From Bacteroidota bacterium (lineage in GTDB: Bacteria; Bacteroidota; Ignavibacteria; UBA10030; F1-140-MAGs086): DNA of 11,594 nt. Below, piece by piece: positions 1-7,163 of the stretch; positions within the stretch are counted from its first letter, which is position 1; each line of letters opens with the position of its first letter. A program made the translations under genes and the position numbers. The notes under the pieces are model-generated. The model saw nothing but the letters and a program-made list of their open reading frames with translations, searched no databases and had not been told where the DNA came from. Location: positions 1 to 11,594 of the forward strand of contig SXSO01000090.1 in the NCBI GenBank assembly GCA_005792205.1, in the 5' to 3' direction.

Positions 1-1
1 C

Positions 2-316
2 CCATATTTTACAACTGATACTGCTGCTGCATTGAGAGCCGCAGAAACAAATGCTGATGTCATTTTAAAGGGAACTCGTGTAGATGGTGTTTATGATAGT
101 GATCCTGAAAAAAATTCCAAAGCATTTAAGTTTCAAGAAATATCTTACATTGATATTTTGAAAAAAGAATTAGAAATAATGGATTTAACTGCGATTGCTT
201 TGTGTCGTGAAAATAAGTTGCCAATAATTGTTTTTAACATAAATAAAAAAGGTAACTTGAAAAAAATTATATTGGGTAAAAAAAATATTGGAACATTTAT
301 AAAACTTGACAGATAA
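2..316 (+). CDS. pyrH: UMP kinase, C-terminal part (5' end outside window)
   Basis: Uridylate kinase phosphorylates UMP to UDP with ATP at the start of pyrimidine nucleotide supply; the bacterial enzyme is a hexamer of the amino acid kinase fold. The frame is open from base 2 and begins inside the conserved PYFTTDTAAALRAAE block, followed by ADVILKGTRVDGVYDSDP, which is the nucleotide-binding and active-site region of PyrH, and MDLTAIALCRENKLPIIVFN near the end. About 104 codons remain, so roughly the first 55-60% of a typical 235-240 residue protein lies upstream. A TTG at 32 is an internal leucine, not a start. The gene ends 15 bases before frr; the pyrH-frr order is widely conserved and suggests co-transcription. 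The family assignment is secure from the motifs. Confidence 0.95.
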   Translation, partial: PYFTTDTAAALRAAETNADVILKGTRVDGVYDSDPEKNSKAFKFQEISYIDILKKELEIMDLTAIALCRENKLPIIVFNINKKGNLKKIILGKKNIGTFIKLDR

Positions 317-331
317 TAAAATTTTACAAAT

Positions 332-889
332 ATGATTAAAGATATTTTACACGAAGCAGAAACTAAAATGAAAAAATCAGTTGAATCAGTTAGATCTGAA
401 CTTACAAAAATTAGAAGTGGAAAAGCAACAACAGCATTGCTTGATGCGGTCAAAATTGATTACTATGGAACTTTAACACCACTTCATCAAGTTGCAAATG
501 TTTCAATTCCTGATTCACATACAATTTCAATTCAACCGTGGGAAAAAAATATGTTATCGGTTATTGAAAAAGCAATTTTAGTAGCGAATTTAGGTTTCAA
601 TCCTACAAATGATGGAAATGTTGTGAGAGTTTCAATTCCACCGTTAAATGAGGAACGTAGAAAAGATTTGGTAAAACTCACAAAGAAATTTGGAGAAGAA
701 GGGAAAATTTCAATTCGCAATATTAGAAGAGATGAAATTGACCATATTAAAAAATCTGAAAAAGCGGAACATTTTTCTGAAGATGAGAGAAAAAAAGGTG
801 AGCATCAACTTCAACAACTTACTGATAAGTACATTGCTGAAATTGATAAGCTTCTTCTTGTGAAAGAAAAAGAAATTATGGAAGTGTGA
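332..889 (+). CDS. frr: Ribosome recycling factor
   Basis: RRF works with EF-G to split the post-termination ribosome into subunits. The 185-residue product has the usual length. It shows the family's N-terminal helix (KSVESVRSELTKIRSGKAT, about residues 15-33), the short beta domain with YYGTLTPLHQVANVSIPD (about 44-61), the IQPWEK segment and the C-terminal long helices with PPLNEERRKDLVKLTKK. The ATG at 332 has an A/T-rich leader and no Shine-Dalgarno sequence, like most genes here. It sits 15 bases after pyrH. The gene ends with TGA TAA in tandem. The +1 frame across this stop leads straight into the repeat-like relic at 891-1007, described separately. Confidence 0.97.
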   Translation: MIKDILHEAETKMKKSVESVRSELTKIRSGKATTALLDAVKIDYYGTLTPLHQVANVSIPDSHTISIQPWEKNMLSVIEKAILVANLGFNPTNDGNVVRVSIPPLNEERRKDLVKLTKKFGEEGKISIRNIRRDEIDHIKKSEKAEHFSEDERKKGEHQLQQLTDKYIAEIDKLLLVKEKEIMEV

Positions 890-890
890 T

Positions 891-1007
891 AAAAAAATAT
901 ATTTTTGTGATTATAAAAGTGAAGCAGATTTAGTTATCTATTTTGCAGATTGCAAGAGTGAGTGTTGTTGGAAAAAAAGGATTAAAAAAAATATTTATTA
1001 TATATTA
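891..1007 (+). pseudogene. Relic of a small K-S-E-A-D repeat protein (DUF6150-like)
   Basis: The gap between frr and rpmE contains a start-less open frame whose translation has a tandem 13-residue repeat: IYFCDYKSEADLV followed directly by IYFADCKSECCWK, then a basic tail KRIKKNIYYIL. Positions I, Y, F, D, K, S and E recur in register. From memory this resembles small proteins of Bacteroidota and relatives made of tandem 'VYFVDYKSQAD' units ending in a W-K/N-rich tail, a family I believe is called DUF6150; I cannot check the name. There is no ATG, GTG or TTG in frame between the upstream in-frame stop (861-863) and the repeat, and only two units survive, so I read it as a degraded copy. Alternatives are use of an AUA start at 897 or expression as a +1 frameshift extension of frr, both unlikely. 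Confidence 0.5.
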
Positions 1008-1026
1008 AGTTTAAAAATTATTAGTT

Positions 1027-1245
1027 ATGAGAAAAGATATTCATCCAAATTATAAAAAATCAGTTGTCGTTTGTTCTTGTGGGAACACATTTGTAACTGC
1101 CTCAACTGTTGGTGATATTAAAGTTGAAATTTGTTCAAAGTGTCATCCATTTTTCACAGGAGAACAAAAAATTGTGGATACAGAAGGTCGCATTGAACGT
1201 TACTACAAACGTTATGGAAAAAAACAAGAAAGTGCTACTGTCTAA
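1027..1245 (+). CDS. rpmE: 50S ribosomal protein L31, zinc-binding type
   Basis: This small protein of the large ribosomal subunit lies at the central protuberance and contacts the 30S subunit. The 72-residue product begins MRKDIHPNYK and contains STVGDIKVEICSKCHPFF followed by TG-Q, the standard L31 core. All four zinc ligands of the C+ form are present: Cys16, Cys18, Cys36 and Cys39. It is therefore the zinc-containing version rather than the cysteine-free paralogue induced under zinc limitation in some bacteria. The start follows an A/T-rich leader without Shine-Dalgarno. The gene is followed by a strong hairpin terminator at 1283-1313. Confidence 0.97.
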   Translation: MRKDIHPNYKKSVVVCSCGNTFVTASTVGDIKVEICSKCHPFFTGEQKIVDTEGRIERYYKRYGKKQESATV

Positions 1246-1282
1246 TACCAATTTGTTTTATTAGATAATAGAAAAAAAATTG

Positions 1283-1313
1283 CGGAATGAAAATTCTTTT
1301 CATTCCGTTTTTT
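1283..1313 (+). terminator. Rho-independent terminator, or attenuator before the GlmU-like gene
   Basis: A perfect 11-bp stem pairs CGGAATGAAAA (1283-1293) with TTTTCATTCCG (1297-1307) around a TTC loop, followed by six T. This is the form expected of an intrinsic terminator for rpmE. The next gene's best start codon is at 1319, five bases after the T tract, so no promoter fits between them. Transcripts of the GlmU-like/tdh/kbl genes must either read through this hairpin or start upstream of it, which makes it a possible attenuator. Confidence 0.85.
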
Positions 1314-1318
1314 ATTAT

Positions 1319-2521
1319 ATGAAAATTTGTATTGTTGAAGATTTGAAGTTTAAAAACTTTTTTCCACTTGTAAGTTTTATTTATGTTTCAAATTTACGAA
1401 GTGGATGTTTTACTTTAAAAGAAAGAGTTGGAAAAATTTTTAAAGAAAAAAATATTTTTGAGATGGGAAGAAACTCAATTTTAAAAATTGATAAATCGCA
1501 TATTTCTATTGATTTTAAAGGAGAAGGTGAGGTTTTGTTTTTAAATTCAAGAGTAATGTTTACAGAAAAAATTATGTCCCAAATCAAAAAAAAATCTAAA
1601 ACCAATTCCATATTTGTAAATCAAGATGGGGAAATTGTTGGAGTTAAAATTTCACAATTTAGTAAATGGAATAACAAAAATATTTTGTTTGATGAGAGTT
1701 TTTTTGAAAATGATTTTAAAGATTTTTCAATTCAAAAAATTGAAGCAAAATTTTTTAATTACATATGGGATATAATTCAATTTAATTTTGATGCAATAAA
1801 ATTTGACTTTCAATTTTTCAAGAAGAAAAAAAAAATCAAATCGCCCAACTTTATAAATTTTCAAAATATAATTTTTGGAAAAAAAATTTCAATTGGAAAA
1901 AATGTTGTATTAGATGCAACTGATGGTCCAATTGTGATTGATGATAATGTAACAATTATGCATAATGCTGTAATTATTGGTCCAACTTATGTTGGAAAAA
2001 ATTCTATCATAAAAGTTGGAGCAAAAATTTTCGGTGGAACAACAATTGGAAATAATTGTAAAATTGGTGGTGAAGTTGAAAATACAATTATTCAATCTTA
2101 TAGCAATAAACAACACGATGGATTTTTGGGACATTCATTTATTGGAAGTTGGGTTAATTTGGGTGCTAATACAAATACAAGTGATTTAAAAAATAATTAT
2201 GGTTTTGTAAAAGTAAATTTTTTTGGAGATATGATAAATACTCAATCAAAGTTTTTTGGCTCAATAATTGGAGATCACTCAAAAACATCAATAAATACAA
2301 TGTTAAATACAGGAAGTATAATTGGAATTTTTTCAAATATTTTTGGTTTTGGTTTTCCAAAAAAAATTATTCCAAATTTTTCTTGGTGTGAAAATGGAGA
2401 AATTAAAACTTATGATTTGGAAAAAAGTATTGAAACAGCAAAAGTTGTAATGCAAAGACGAAATGTAAATATGTCTTTGCAATATGAAAACGAAATACGA
2501 AAAATTTTTAAAGCAAAATAA
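1319..2521 (+). CDS. GlmU-like sugar-1-phosphate nucleotidyltransferase/left-handed beta-helix acyltransferase
   Basis: The 400-residue protein resembles the alternative GlmU family of Bacteroidota and relatives, thought to make UDP-N-acetylglucosamine or a similar nucleotide sugar for envelope synthesis. The N-terminus has the family's shape (ICIVEDLKFKNFFPL, then NLRSGCFTLKERV at about 25-37), although the usual R-P of the 'RPV.DLR.G' motif reads I-Y here. From about residue 190 to 335 it carries isoleucine-rich hexapeptide repeats of a left-handed beta helix, including SNKQHDGFLGHS and NLGANTNTSDLKNNYG, typical of the GlmU acyltransferase half. A longer frame opens at a TTG at 1280, but it would lie inside the terminator stem; the ATG at 1319 matches the family N-terminus. 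An A10 run near 1826-1835 leaves the frame intact. It ends 13 bases before tdh. The substrate cannot be fixed from sequence. Confidence 0.8.
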   Translation: MKICIVEDLKFKNFFPLVSFIYVSNLRSGCFTLKERVGKIFKEKNIFEMGRNSILKIDKSHISIDFKGEGEVLFLNSRVMFTEKIMSQIKKKSKTNSIFVNQDGEIVGVKISQFSKWNNKNILFDESFFENDFKDFSIQKIEAKFFNYIWDIIQFNFDAIKFDFQFFKKKKKIKSPNFINFQNIIFGKKISIGKNVVLDATDGPIVIDDNVTIMHNAVIIGPTYVGKNSIIKVGAKIFGGTTIGNNCKIGGEVENTIIQSYSNKQHDGFLGHSFIGSWVNLGANTNTSDLKNNYGFVKVNFFGDMINTQSKFFGSIIGDHSKTSINTMLNTGSIIGIFSNIFGFGFPKKIIPNFSWCENGEIKTYDLEKSIETAKVVMQRRNVNMSLQYENEIRKIFKAK

Positions 2522-2534
2522 TTTTAATATATCT

Positions 2535-3746
2535 ATGAAAGCAATTGTAAAATCAGTTCCAATTCACAACACCGAATGGAAAAAAGGATTTGTGTCGGTT
2601 GAAAGAGAAGAACCAAAAATTATTTTTTCAAATGATGTGAAAATAAAAGTTTTATATGGAGCAATTTGTGGAACAGATGTAGGAATTTATAATTCAAAAG
2701 ATTCGCTTCGTCGTGAAATGGAAAATGTAAAACAGAAAGATGTTGTTGTTGGTCATGAATTTTGTGGACAAATTGTAGAATGTGGAAATAGAGCAGAAAA
2801 AATTTTAAAGAAAAAAGTTTTAAACGATTATGCTAACAATAAATTAGTTCAAAAGTTTTTTGCAAACAAAAACCAAAAACAAAATTTTATTGGTTTTTTA
2901 AACAAAATTTTTTTTTCAACAGCAGAAATGCATATAACAGACAATACTTGTTATCAATGTAAGTTGAATGAAAAGCATGTTTGTCAAAATACGGTTATAA
3001 AAGGAATTCACGATGATGGAGCATTCGCTGAATATGTAGTTATTCCAATTGAAAACATTGTTTTATTTTTGAAAAATGAAATTGATCCTAAAATCATTGC
3101 ATTTATGGATGCTTTTGGAAATGCAACTCACACGGTTCAATCAATTCCCGTAAAAAATAAAACAGTTGTAGTTCTTGGATGTGGTGTTCAAGGATTGATG
3201 GCAATTGCTGTTGCAAAAGTTATGGGAGCAAAAAAAATTTTTGTTTCAGATGCTTCACATGAAAGTTTTTCTCATAATAAACTTTTGAAAAATAGATTTA
3301 AACTTGCAAAACATTTTGGAGCAGATGAATGTTTTGATGTTTCAATTTCAAAAGAAAAAAAACTATTTTACAAAAAAGTTTTTTCTTCAACGCAAAATGC
3401 AGGAGCAGATGCAGTATTTGAAATGTCAGGAAGTTATAAAGCATATGAAGATGCATTTTCATTGGTTAGAAGTGGAGGTGGAATTTCTTTGCTTGGACTT
3501 CCGTTTGGAAAAATGGAAATTGATTTTGCAAAAGATATAATTTTTAAAGGCGTTACAATTCATGGAGTTATTGGAAGAAGAGTTTTTGAAACATGGGATT
3601 TGATGAGAAAAATTTTAAAAAAAGATTTAGTAAAAAAACTTTTAAAGTCAGGTTTTATTTCTCATATTCTTCCGCTTGAAGAATTTGAGAAAGCATTTAC
3701 TTTGATTAAAAATGGTGATGGATTAAAAGTTTTATTAAAACCATAA
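2535..3746 (+). CDS. tdh: Zinc-type L-threonine 3-dehydrogenase with an insertion and altered structural zinc site
   Basis: This medium-chain dehydrogenase probably oxidises L-threonine to 2-amino-3-ketobutyrate with NAD, feeding Kbl encoded next. Catalytic zinc ligands are Cys45 (AICGTDVGIY) and His74-Glu75 (VVVGHEF); the Rossmann motif GCGVQG lies near residue 216. Tdh-specific stretches are HIT before the cysteine cluster (His133, matching E. coli His90), FGNATHT and GVIGRRVFETW. Three oddities stand out against E. coli Tdh as I recall it. The four-cysteine structural zinc site keeps only C139, C142 and C150, with Asp136 at the first position. About 32 extra lysine/asparagine-rich residues lie at roughly 86-130. 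The usual His of 'TDVHIY' is Gly50. The protein is 403 residues against about 341. The ATG at 2535 is preferred over an upstream in-frame ATG at 2484 that overlaps the previous gene. Confidence 0.85.
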   Translation: MKAIVKSVPIHNTEWKKGFVSVEREEPKIIFSNDVKIKVLYGAICGTDVGIYNSKDSLRREMENVKQKDVVVGHEFCGQIVECGNRAEKILKKKVLNDYANNKLVQKFFANKNQKQNFIGFLNKIFFSTAEMHITDNTCYQCKLNEKHVCQNTVIKGIHDDGAFAEYVVIPIENIVLFLKNEIDPKIIAFMDAFGNATHTVQSIPVKNKTVVVLGCGVQGLMAIAVAKVMGAKKIFVSDASHESFSHNKLLKNRFKLAKHFGADECFDVSISKEKKLFYKKVFSSTQNAGADAVFEMSGSYKAYEDAFSLVRSGGGISLLGLPFGKMEIDFAKDIIFKGVTIHGVIGRRVFETWDLMRKILKKDLVKKLLKSGFISHILPLEEFEKAFTLIKNGDGLKVLLKP

Positions 3747-3751
3747 GTGTT

Positions 3752-4966
3752 ATGAATCTACTAAAAATTTTAGAAGATGAACTTTCTCGTCTCAAGAGTG
3801 AAAATGTTTACAAGTATGAAACCGAAATTGAGACCCCACAAAACGCAAGAGTGAAAGTAAATGGAAAGGAAGTCATTATGCTTGCCTCTAACAATTATCT
3901 TGGACTTGCAAATCATCCTAAAATAAAAAAAGTAGCAATTGATGGAATAAAAAAATATGGATATGGAGTTGCTTCAGTTCGTTTCATTTGTGGAACACAA
4001 GATATTCACCGTGTTCTTGAAAAGAAAATTGCAAAATTTATTGGTGTTGAAGATGTAATTTTATTTTCATCTTGTTTTGCTGCAAATGAAGGTTTTTTTG
4101 CTTCTATAATAAATGAAAAACTTGGAAGTGAAAACCATAAAGATGTACTTTATAGCGATAAACTAAATCATGCAAGTATTATTGATGGACAACGACTTTG
4201 TAGAAATGAGTTTGTGGATAAAAAAATTTATAACCATTCCGATATGAATGAGCTTGAAAAATTGCTTGAAGATGATAAAAACAAAAACTATAGATTTAGG
4301 TTTATTGTAACCGATGGAGTGTTTAGTATGGAAGGTTATTTGGCAAATCTTTCACGAATTGTTGAGCTTGGAAAAAAGTACAATGCACTTGTATTTGTTG
4401 ATGATTCTCATGCAATTGGAGTTTGTGGAAAAAGTGGAAGAGGAACTCCGGAAGAATTAAATCAATTTAAAAAAATTGGTGTGATAACAGGAACTTTGGG
4501 AAAAGCAATTGGTGGAGCATCTGGAGGTTATATTGGAGCTTCTAAAAAAATTGTGGAATATCTTCGTCAAAAATCTCGTCCGTATATTTTTTCAAATTCA
4601 CTTCCTGCGCCAATTGTTTTTGGAGCAATTGCAGCATTTGATTTACTTGAAAATGACTTATCTCTTGTTTCTAAATTGCATCAGAATACAAAATCTTTTA
4701 GAGAAAAAATTTCACAACTTGGTTTTAAAATTTTGGAAGGAAGTCATCCAATTACGCCAATAATGTTGGGAGATGCATCAGTTGCTCAGAATATGAGTAA
4801 ATTGCTTTTGAAAAATGGAATTTATGTGAAAGGACTTTGGTTTCCAGTGGTTCCAAAAGGAGAAGCACGATTGAGAGTTCAAGTTTCAGCATCACTTTCT
4901 AAAAAAGATTTAGATGATGCTTTGAATATATTTGAATTTGTTGGAAAGAAAATGAAAATCATTTAG
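3752..4966 (+). CDS. kbl: Glycine C-acetyltransferase (2-amino-3-ketobutyrate CoA ligase)
   Basis: Kbl is a PLP enzyme that cleaves 2-amino-3-ketobutyrate with CoA to glycine and acetyl-CoA, the second step of threonine breakdown after Tdh. The 404-residue length fits. Visible motifs are ASNNYLGLANHP near residue 45, VRFICGTQDIHRVLE (characteristic of Kbl within the alpha-oxoamine synthases), DKLNHASIIDG, the cofactor-contacting VDDSHAIG (Asp217, His220) and TGTLGKAIGGASGGY with the Schiff-base lysine at Lys251. It follows tdh by 5 bases, so the two are surely co-transcribed, supporting both functional calls. Its TAG stop directly abuts the 3' end of the antisense tRNA. A related synthase such as BioF or serine palmitoyltransferase is much less likely given the tdh partner and the CGTQD.H motif. 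Confidence 0.95.
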   Translation: MNLLKILEDELSRLKSENVYKYETEIETPQNARVKVNGKEVIMLASNNYLGLANHPKIKKVAIDGIKKYGYGVASVRFICGTQDIHRVLEKKIAKFIGVEDVILFSSCFAANEGFFASIINEKLGSENHKDVLYSDKLNHASIIDGQRLCRNEFVDKKIYNHSDMNELEKLLEDDKNKNYRFRFIVTDGVFSMEGYLANLSRIVELGKKYNALVFVDDSHAIGVCGKSGRGTPEELNQFKKIGVITGTLGKAIGGASGGYIGASKKIVEYLRQKSRPYIFSNSLPAPIVFGAIAAFDLLENDLSLVSKLHQNTKSFREKISQLGFKILEGSHPITPIMLGDASVAQNMSKLLLKNGIYVKGLWFPVVPKGEARLRVQVSASLSKKDLDDALNIFEFVGKKMKII

Positions 4967-5040
4967 TGGACGATAAAGGATTTGAACCTTTGACCTTACG
5001 GATGTGAACCGTACGCTCTAACCAACTGAGCTAATCGTCC
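4967..5040 (-). tRNA. tRNA-Val (anticodon CAC)
   Basis: Read on the minus strand, the sequence folds into a complete cloverleaf: acceptor GGACGAT/ATCGTCC (7 bp), D stem GCTC/GAGC with loop AGTTGGTTA, anticodon stem TACGG/CCGTA with loop TTCACAT, variable AGGTC, and T arm AAAGG-TTCAAAT-CCTTT. The loop gives anticodon CAC, decoding GUG valine. The discriminator is A and CCA is not encoded, so it is added after transcription. The gene is antisense within the + strand series kbl-prfA, its 3' end touching the kbl stop codon. Confidence 0.95.
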
Positions 5041-5052
5041 AAAAAATTTTTG

Positions 5053-5060
5053 GAAAGATA
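5053..5060 (-). promoter_or_regulatory. Possible -7 element for the tRNA gene
   Basis: On the minus strand TATCTTTC matches seven of eight positions of the Bacteroidota -7 consensus TAnnTTTG and would start transcription about seven bases before the mature tRNA. No convincing -33 TTTG sits at the right spacing (the nearest, at 5085-5088, is 24 bases away), so this is tentative. It lies within the leader of the oppositely oriented prfA. Confidence 0.3.
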
Positions 5061-5092
5061 CAAAGAAAAACAACCAATAAATCCCAAATAAA

Positions 5093-6163
5093 ATGTTAGA
5101 TAAACTTCAAAAAATTAAAGAACGATATAATGAACTCAATACACTTTTGAGTTTGCCAGAAACAGTTTTAAATCAAAATAAATTTAGAGAATTAAGTAAA
5201 GAACACAAATTACTTGAAGATGTTGTAAAAAAATTTTCTGAATATGAAAAAGTTTTAGATGACTTAAAACAAGCAGAAGAAATTCTTTCAACAAGTCATG
5301 AAGCAGATTTAATTGAAATTGCTGAATCAGAAATAATTCATCTCAAAGAACAAAAAATTAAAGTGGAAGAAGATTTAAAAATTCTTCTCATTCCAAAAGA
5401 TCCAAATGACGATAGAAATTGTATTATAGAAATACGTGCAGGAACTGGAGGTGATGAAAGTGCTTTATTTGTTGGTGATTTGTTTAGAATGTATTCTCAT
5501 TATATTGAAATGAAAAATTGGAAACTTGAAGTTCTTGACTTTAACGATGCTGAACGTGGAGGATTTAAAGAAATTATTTTTTCTGTAAATGAAAGCGGAG
5601 TTTATGGAATTTTAAAATTTGAAAGTGGAGTTCATCGTGTTCAAAGAGTTCCTGAAACTGAAGCACAAGGAAGAGTTCACACTTCTGCTGCAACTGTTGC
5701 TGTACTTCCTGAAGTTGAAGATGTTTCAATTGAAATAAATTCTGCTGATTTACAATTTGATACTTATCGTGCTGGAGGAAAAGGAGGGCAAAATGTAAAT
5801 AAAGTTGAAACTGCAGTTCGTATCACACACATTCCAACGGGAACAGTTGTAGCGTGTCAACAAGAACGGTCGCAATTAAAAAACCGTGAGAAAGCAATGA
5901 AAATGTTGAAATCAAAACTTTATGAAATGGAAACTGAAAAACAAAATTCCTCAATTGCATCTCAAAGAAAACTTATGGTAAAAAGTGGAGATAGAAGTGA
6001 TAAAATTAGAACTTATAATTTTCCACAAAACCGTTTGACTGATCATAGAATTGGGCTTACGCTTTACAATTTAAATCAAATTATGGATGGAAACTTAAAT
6101 GAAGTACTTGAACAACTTCGCCTCACACATATTGCAGAACAGCTAGTTTCAAGTTCCAATTGA
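5093..6163 (+). CDS. prfA: Peptide chain release factor 1
   Basis: RF1 recognises UAA and UAG in the ribosomal A site and triggers peptide release. The 356-residue protein has the N-terminal coiled helices, the PCRF domain (IEIRAGTGGDESALFVGDLF) and the catalytic loop GGKGGQNVNK with the GGQ at 231-233, followed by QQERSQLKNREKAM. The codon-recognition tripeptide is P-E-T in VQRVPETEAQGRVHTSAA; the P-x-T form marks RF1, whereas RF2 has S-P-F. The ATG at 5093 is the usual family start (MLDKL). The gene ends with TGA, which its own product does not read, and the 18-bp hairpin at 6239-6278 follows. Its promoter must lie in the 126 bases after kbl unless the kbl transcript reads through the antisense tRNA. 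Confidence 0.96.
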   Translation: MLDKLQKIKERYNELNTLLSLPETVLNQNKFRELSKEHKLLEDVVKKFSEYEKVLDDLKQAEEILSTSHEADLIEIAESEIIHLKEQKIKVEEDLKILLIPKDPNDDRNCIIEIRAGTGGDESALFVGDLFRMYSHYIEMKNWKLEVLDFNDAERGGFKEIIFSVNESGVYGILKFESGVHRVQRVPETEAQGRVHTSAATVAVLPEVEDVSIEINSADLQFDTYRAGGKGGQNVNKVETAVRITHIPTGTVVACQQERSQLKNREKAMKMLKSKLYEMETEKQNSSIASQRKLMVKSGDRSDKIRTYNFPQNRLTDHRIGLTLYNLNQIMDGNLNEVLEQLRLTHIAEQLVSSSN

Positions 6164-6238
6164 ATTGCAATTATAGAAATATTTTTTTACACTTTATTTG
6201 TAATTAAATTCCTTTTCAATTTCATTTATGTAGAAATC

Positions 6239-6278
6239 TATTTGAGTAAAAATTTCTTCAGAAATTTTTACTCAAATA
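6239..6278. terminator. Bidirectional terminator between convergent prfA and nadK
   Basis: A perfect 18-bp inverted repeat (6239-6256 with 6261-6278, arm TATTTGAGTAAAAATTTC) closes over a four-base TTCA loop. On the + strand it is followed two bases later by AAAAATTTTTATTTT. It sits exactly between two genes that end toward each other, so it probably terminates transcription from both sides, more clearly for the + strand, since no immediate T tract follows on the minus side. Confidence 0.75.
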
Positions 6279-6288
6279 CGAAAAATTT

Positions 6289-7161
6289 TTATTTTCCAAT
6301 ATTATTCAAATATCTTTTTCCTAACATCAATTTATTTCTGAGTGCTTCAAAATAATTATTAGAAAATTTTACAAGTTGCATTGTATACTTAGAAGTTTGA
6401 ATTTCAATTTCAAATGGAGGTGAAAAATATTTTTCTATTTGTCCATCTAAAGAGAGACGAAATTTTTCTTTTGAAATTGTTGCAACTTTTAATTTTATTT
6501 TACTTTCATTTGAAACAATAAATGGACGAATTGCAAGATTGTGAGGACAAATTGGAGTTATTTCAATTACCTCACAAGTTGGAAAAATAATTGGACCTTG
6601 TGCTGCAAGTGAATATGCCGTTGAACCAGTTGGTGTTGAAATAATAATGCCATCGGCAGCATAAGTTACAGCATAATTGTTGTCGACATAAAGTTTAATT
6701 TCCACTAAACGAAATGATGAACCTTTATCCAATACAAAATCATTTATTGCGTAAAATGTTTTTTTTCCAATTTTTGTTTGAAGCACATTTCTGTTTTCAA
6801 TAAAAAATTTTTTTTGAAGAACTAAATTTATACTTTTATCGATTTCGTTTGAAAATGTGTCTGCTAAAAATCCTAATTTTCCAAGATTGATTCCAAAAAT
6901 TGGAATTTGTTTTTCAAGAACAATTTGTGCTGAATTTAAAATTGTTCCATCACCACCAATAGTTATTAAAAGTTCAATAAAATCAGATAGCTTATCAATT
7001 GGGTAAAATTTTATTTTATTTCTTTTTTCTTTAGAAATAAATTTTTGTAAACTTTTATTGGCAAAAATTGCTGCATTTTTTCTAATTAAAAGATCAACTA
7101 ATTTTTCAAATGTTTTTTGAAATTCTTTTTTTGTAGTATTTCCAACGATTCCAATTTTCAT
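6289..7161 (-). CDS. nadK: NAD kinase
   Basis: This cytoplasmic enzyme phosphorylates NAD to NADP using ATP or polyphosphate and is the only route to NADP in most bacteria. The 290-residue length fits. Motifs in order are ITIGGDGTIL with the catalytic Asp71, FGINLGKLGFLAD (about 89-101), AIND at 138-141 where the family usually has NE, DGIIISTPTGSTAYSLAAQGP (about 170-190, Gln where Gly is usual in 'AAGGP') and ITPICPHNLAIRP. The ATG at 7159-7161 gives the expected short MKIGIVGN beginning. It starts two bases after the upstream DUF1844 gene stops, so the two form one transcript. Confidence 0.96.
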   Translation of the reverse strand: MKIGIVGNTTKKEFQKTFEKLVDLLIRKNAAIFANKSLQKFISKEKRNKIKFYPIDKLSDFIELLITIGGDGTILNSAQIVLEKQIPIFGINLGKLGFLADTFSNEIDKSINLVLQKKFFIENRNVLQTKIGKKTFYAINDFVLDKGSSFRLVEIKLYVDNNYAVTYAADGIIISTPTGSTAYSLAAQGPIIFPTCEVIEITPICPHNLAIRPFIVSNESKIKLKVATISKEKFRLSLDGQIEKYFSPPFEIEIQTSKYTMQLVKFSNNYFEALRNKLMLGKRYLNNIGK

Positions 7162-7163
7162 TT

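Noticed and set aside
1280..1318. TTG-initiated N-terminal extension of the GlmU-like protein.
   Set aside because: The 13 extra codons lie in the terminator stem and T tract, and the family N-terminus matches the ATG at 1319.
2484..2534. Upstream in-frame ATG for tdh overlapping the GlmU-like gene.
   Set aside because: The encoded lysine/asparagine-rich extension is just the GlmU-like 3' end read in another frame, and MKAIVKS at 2535 aligns with the Tdh beginning.
6194..6271. Short minus-strand open frame after nadK whose translation looks helical (INEIEKEFNYK).
   Set aside because: Only about 25 codons, preceded by a stop, lacking a start and overlapping the terminator hairpin; expected by chance at this base composition.
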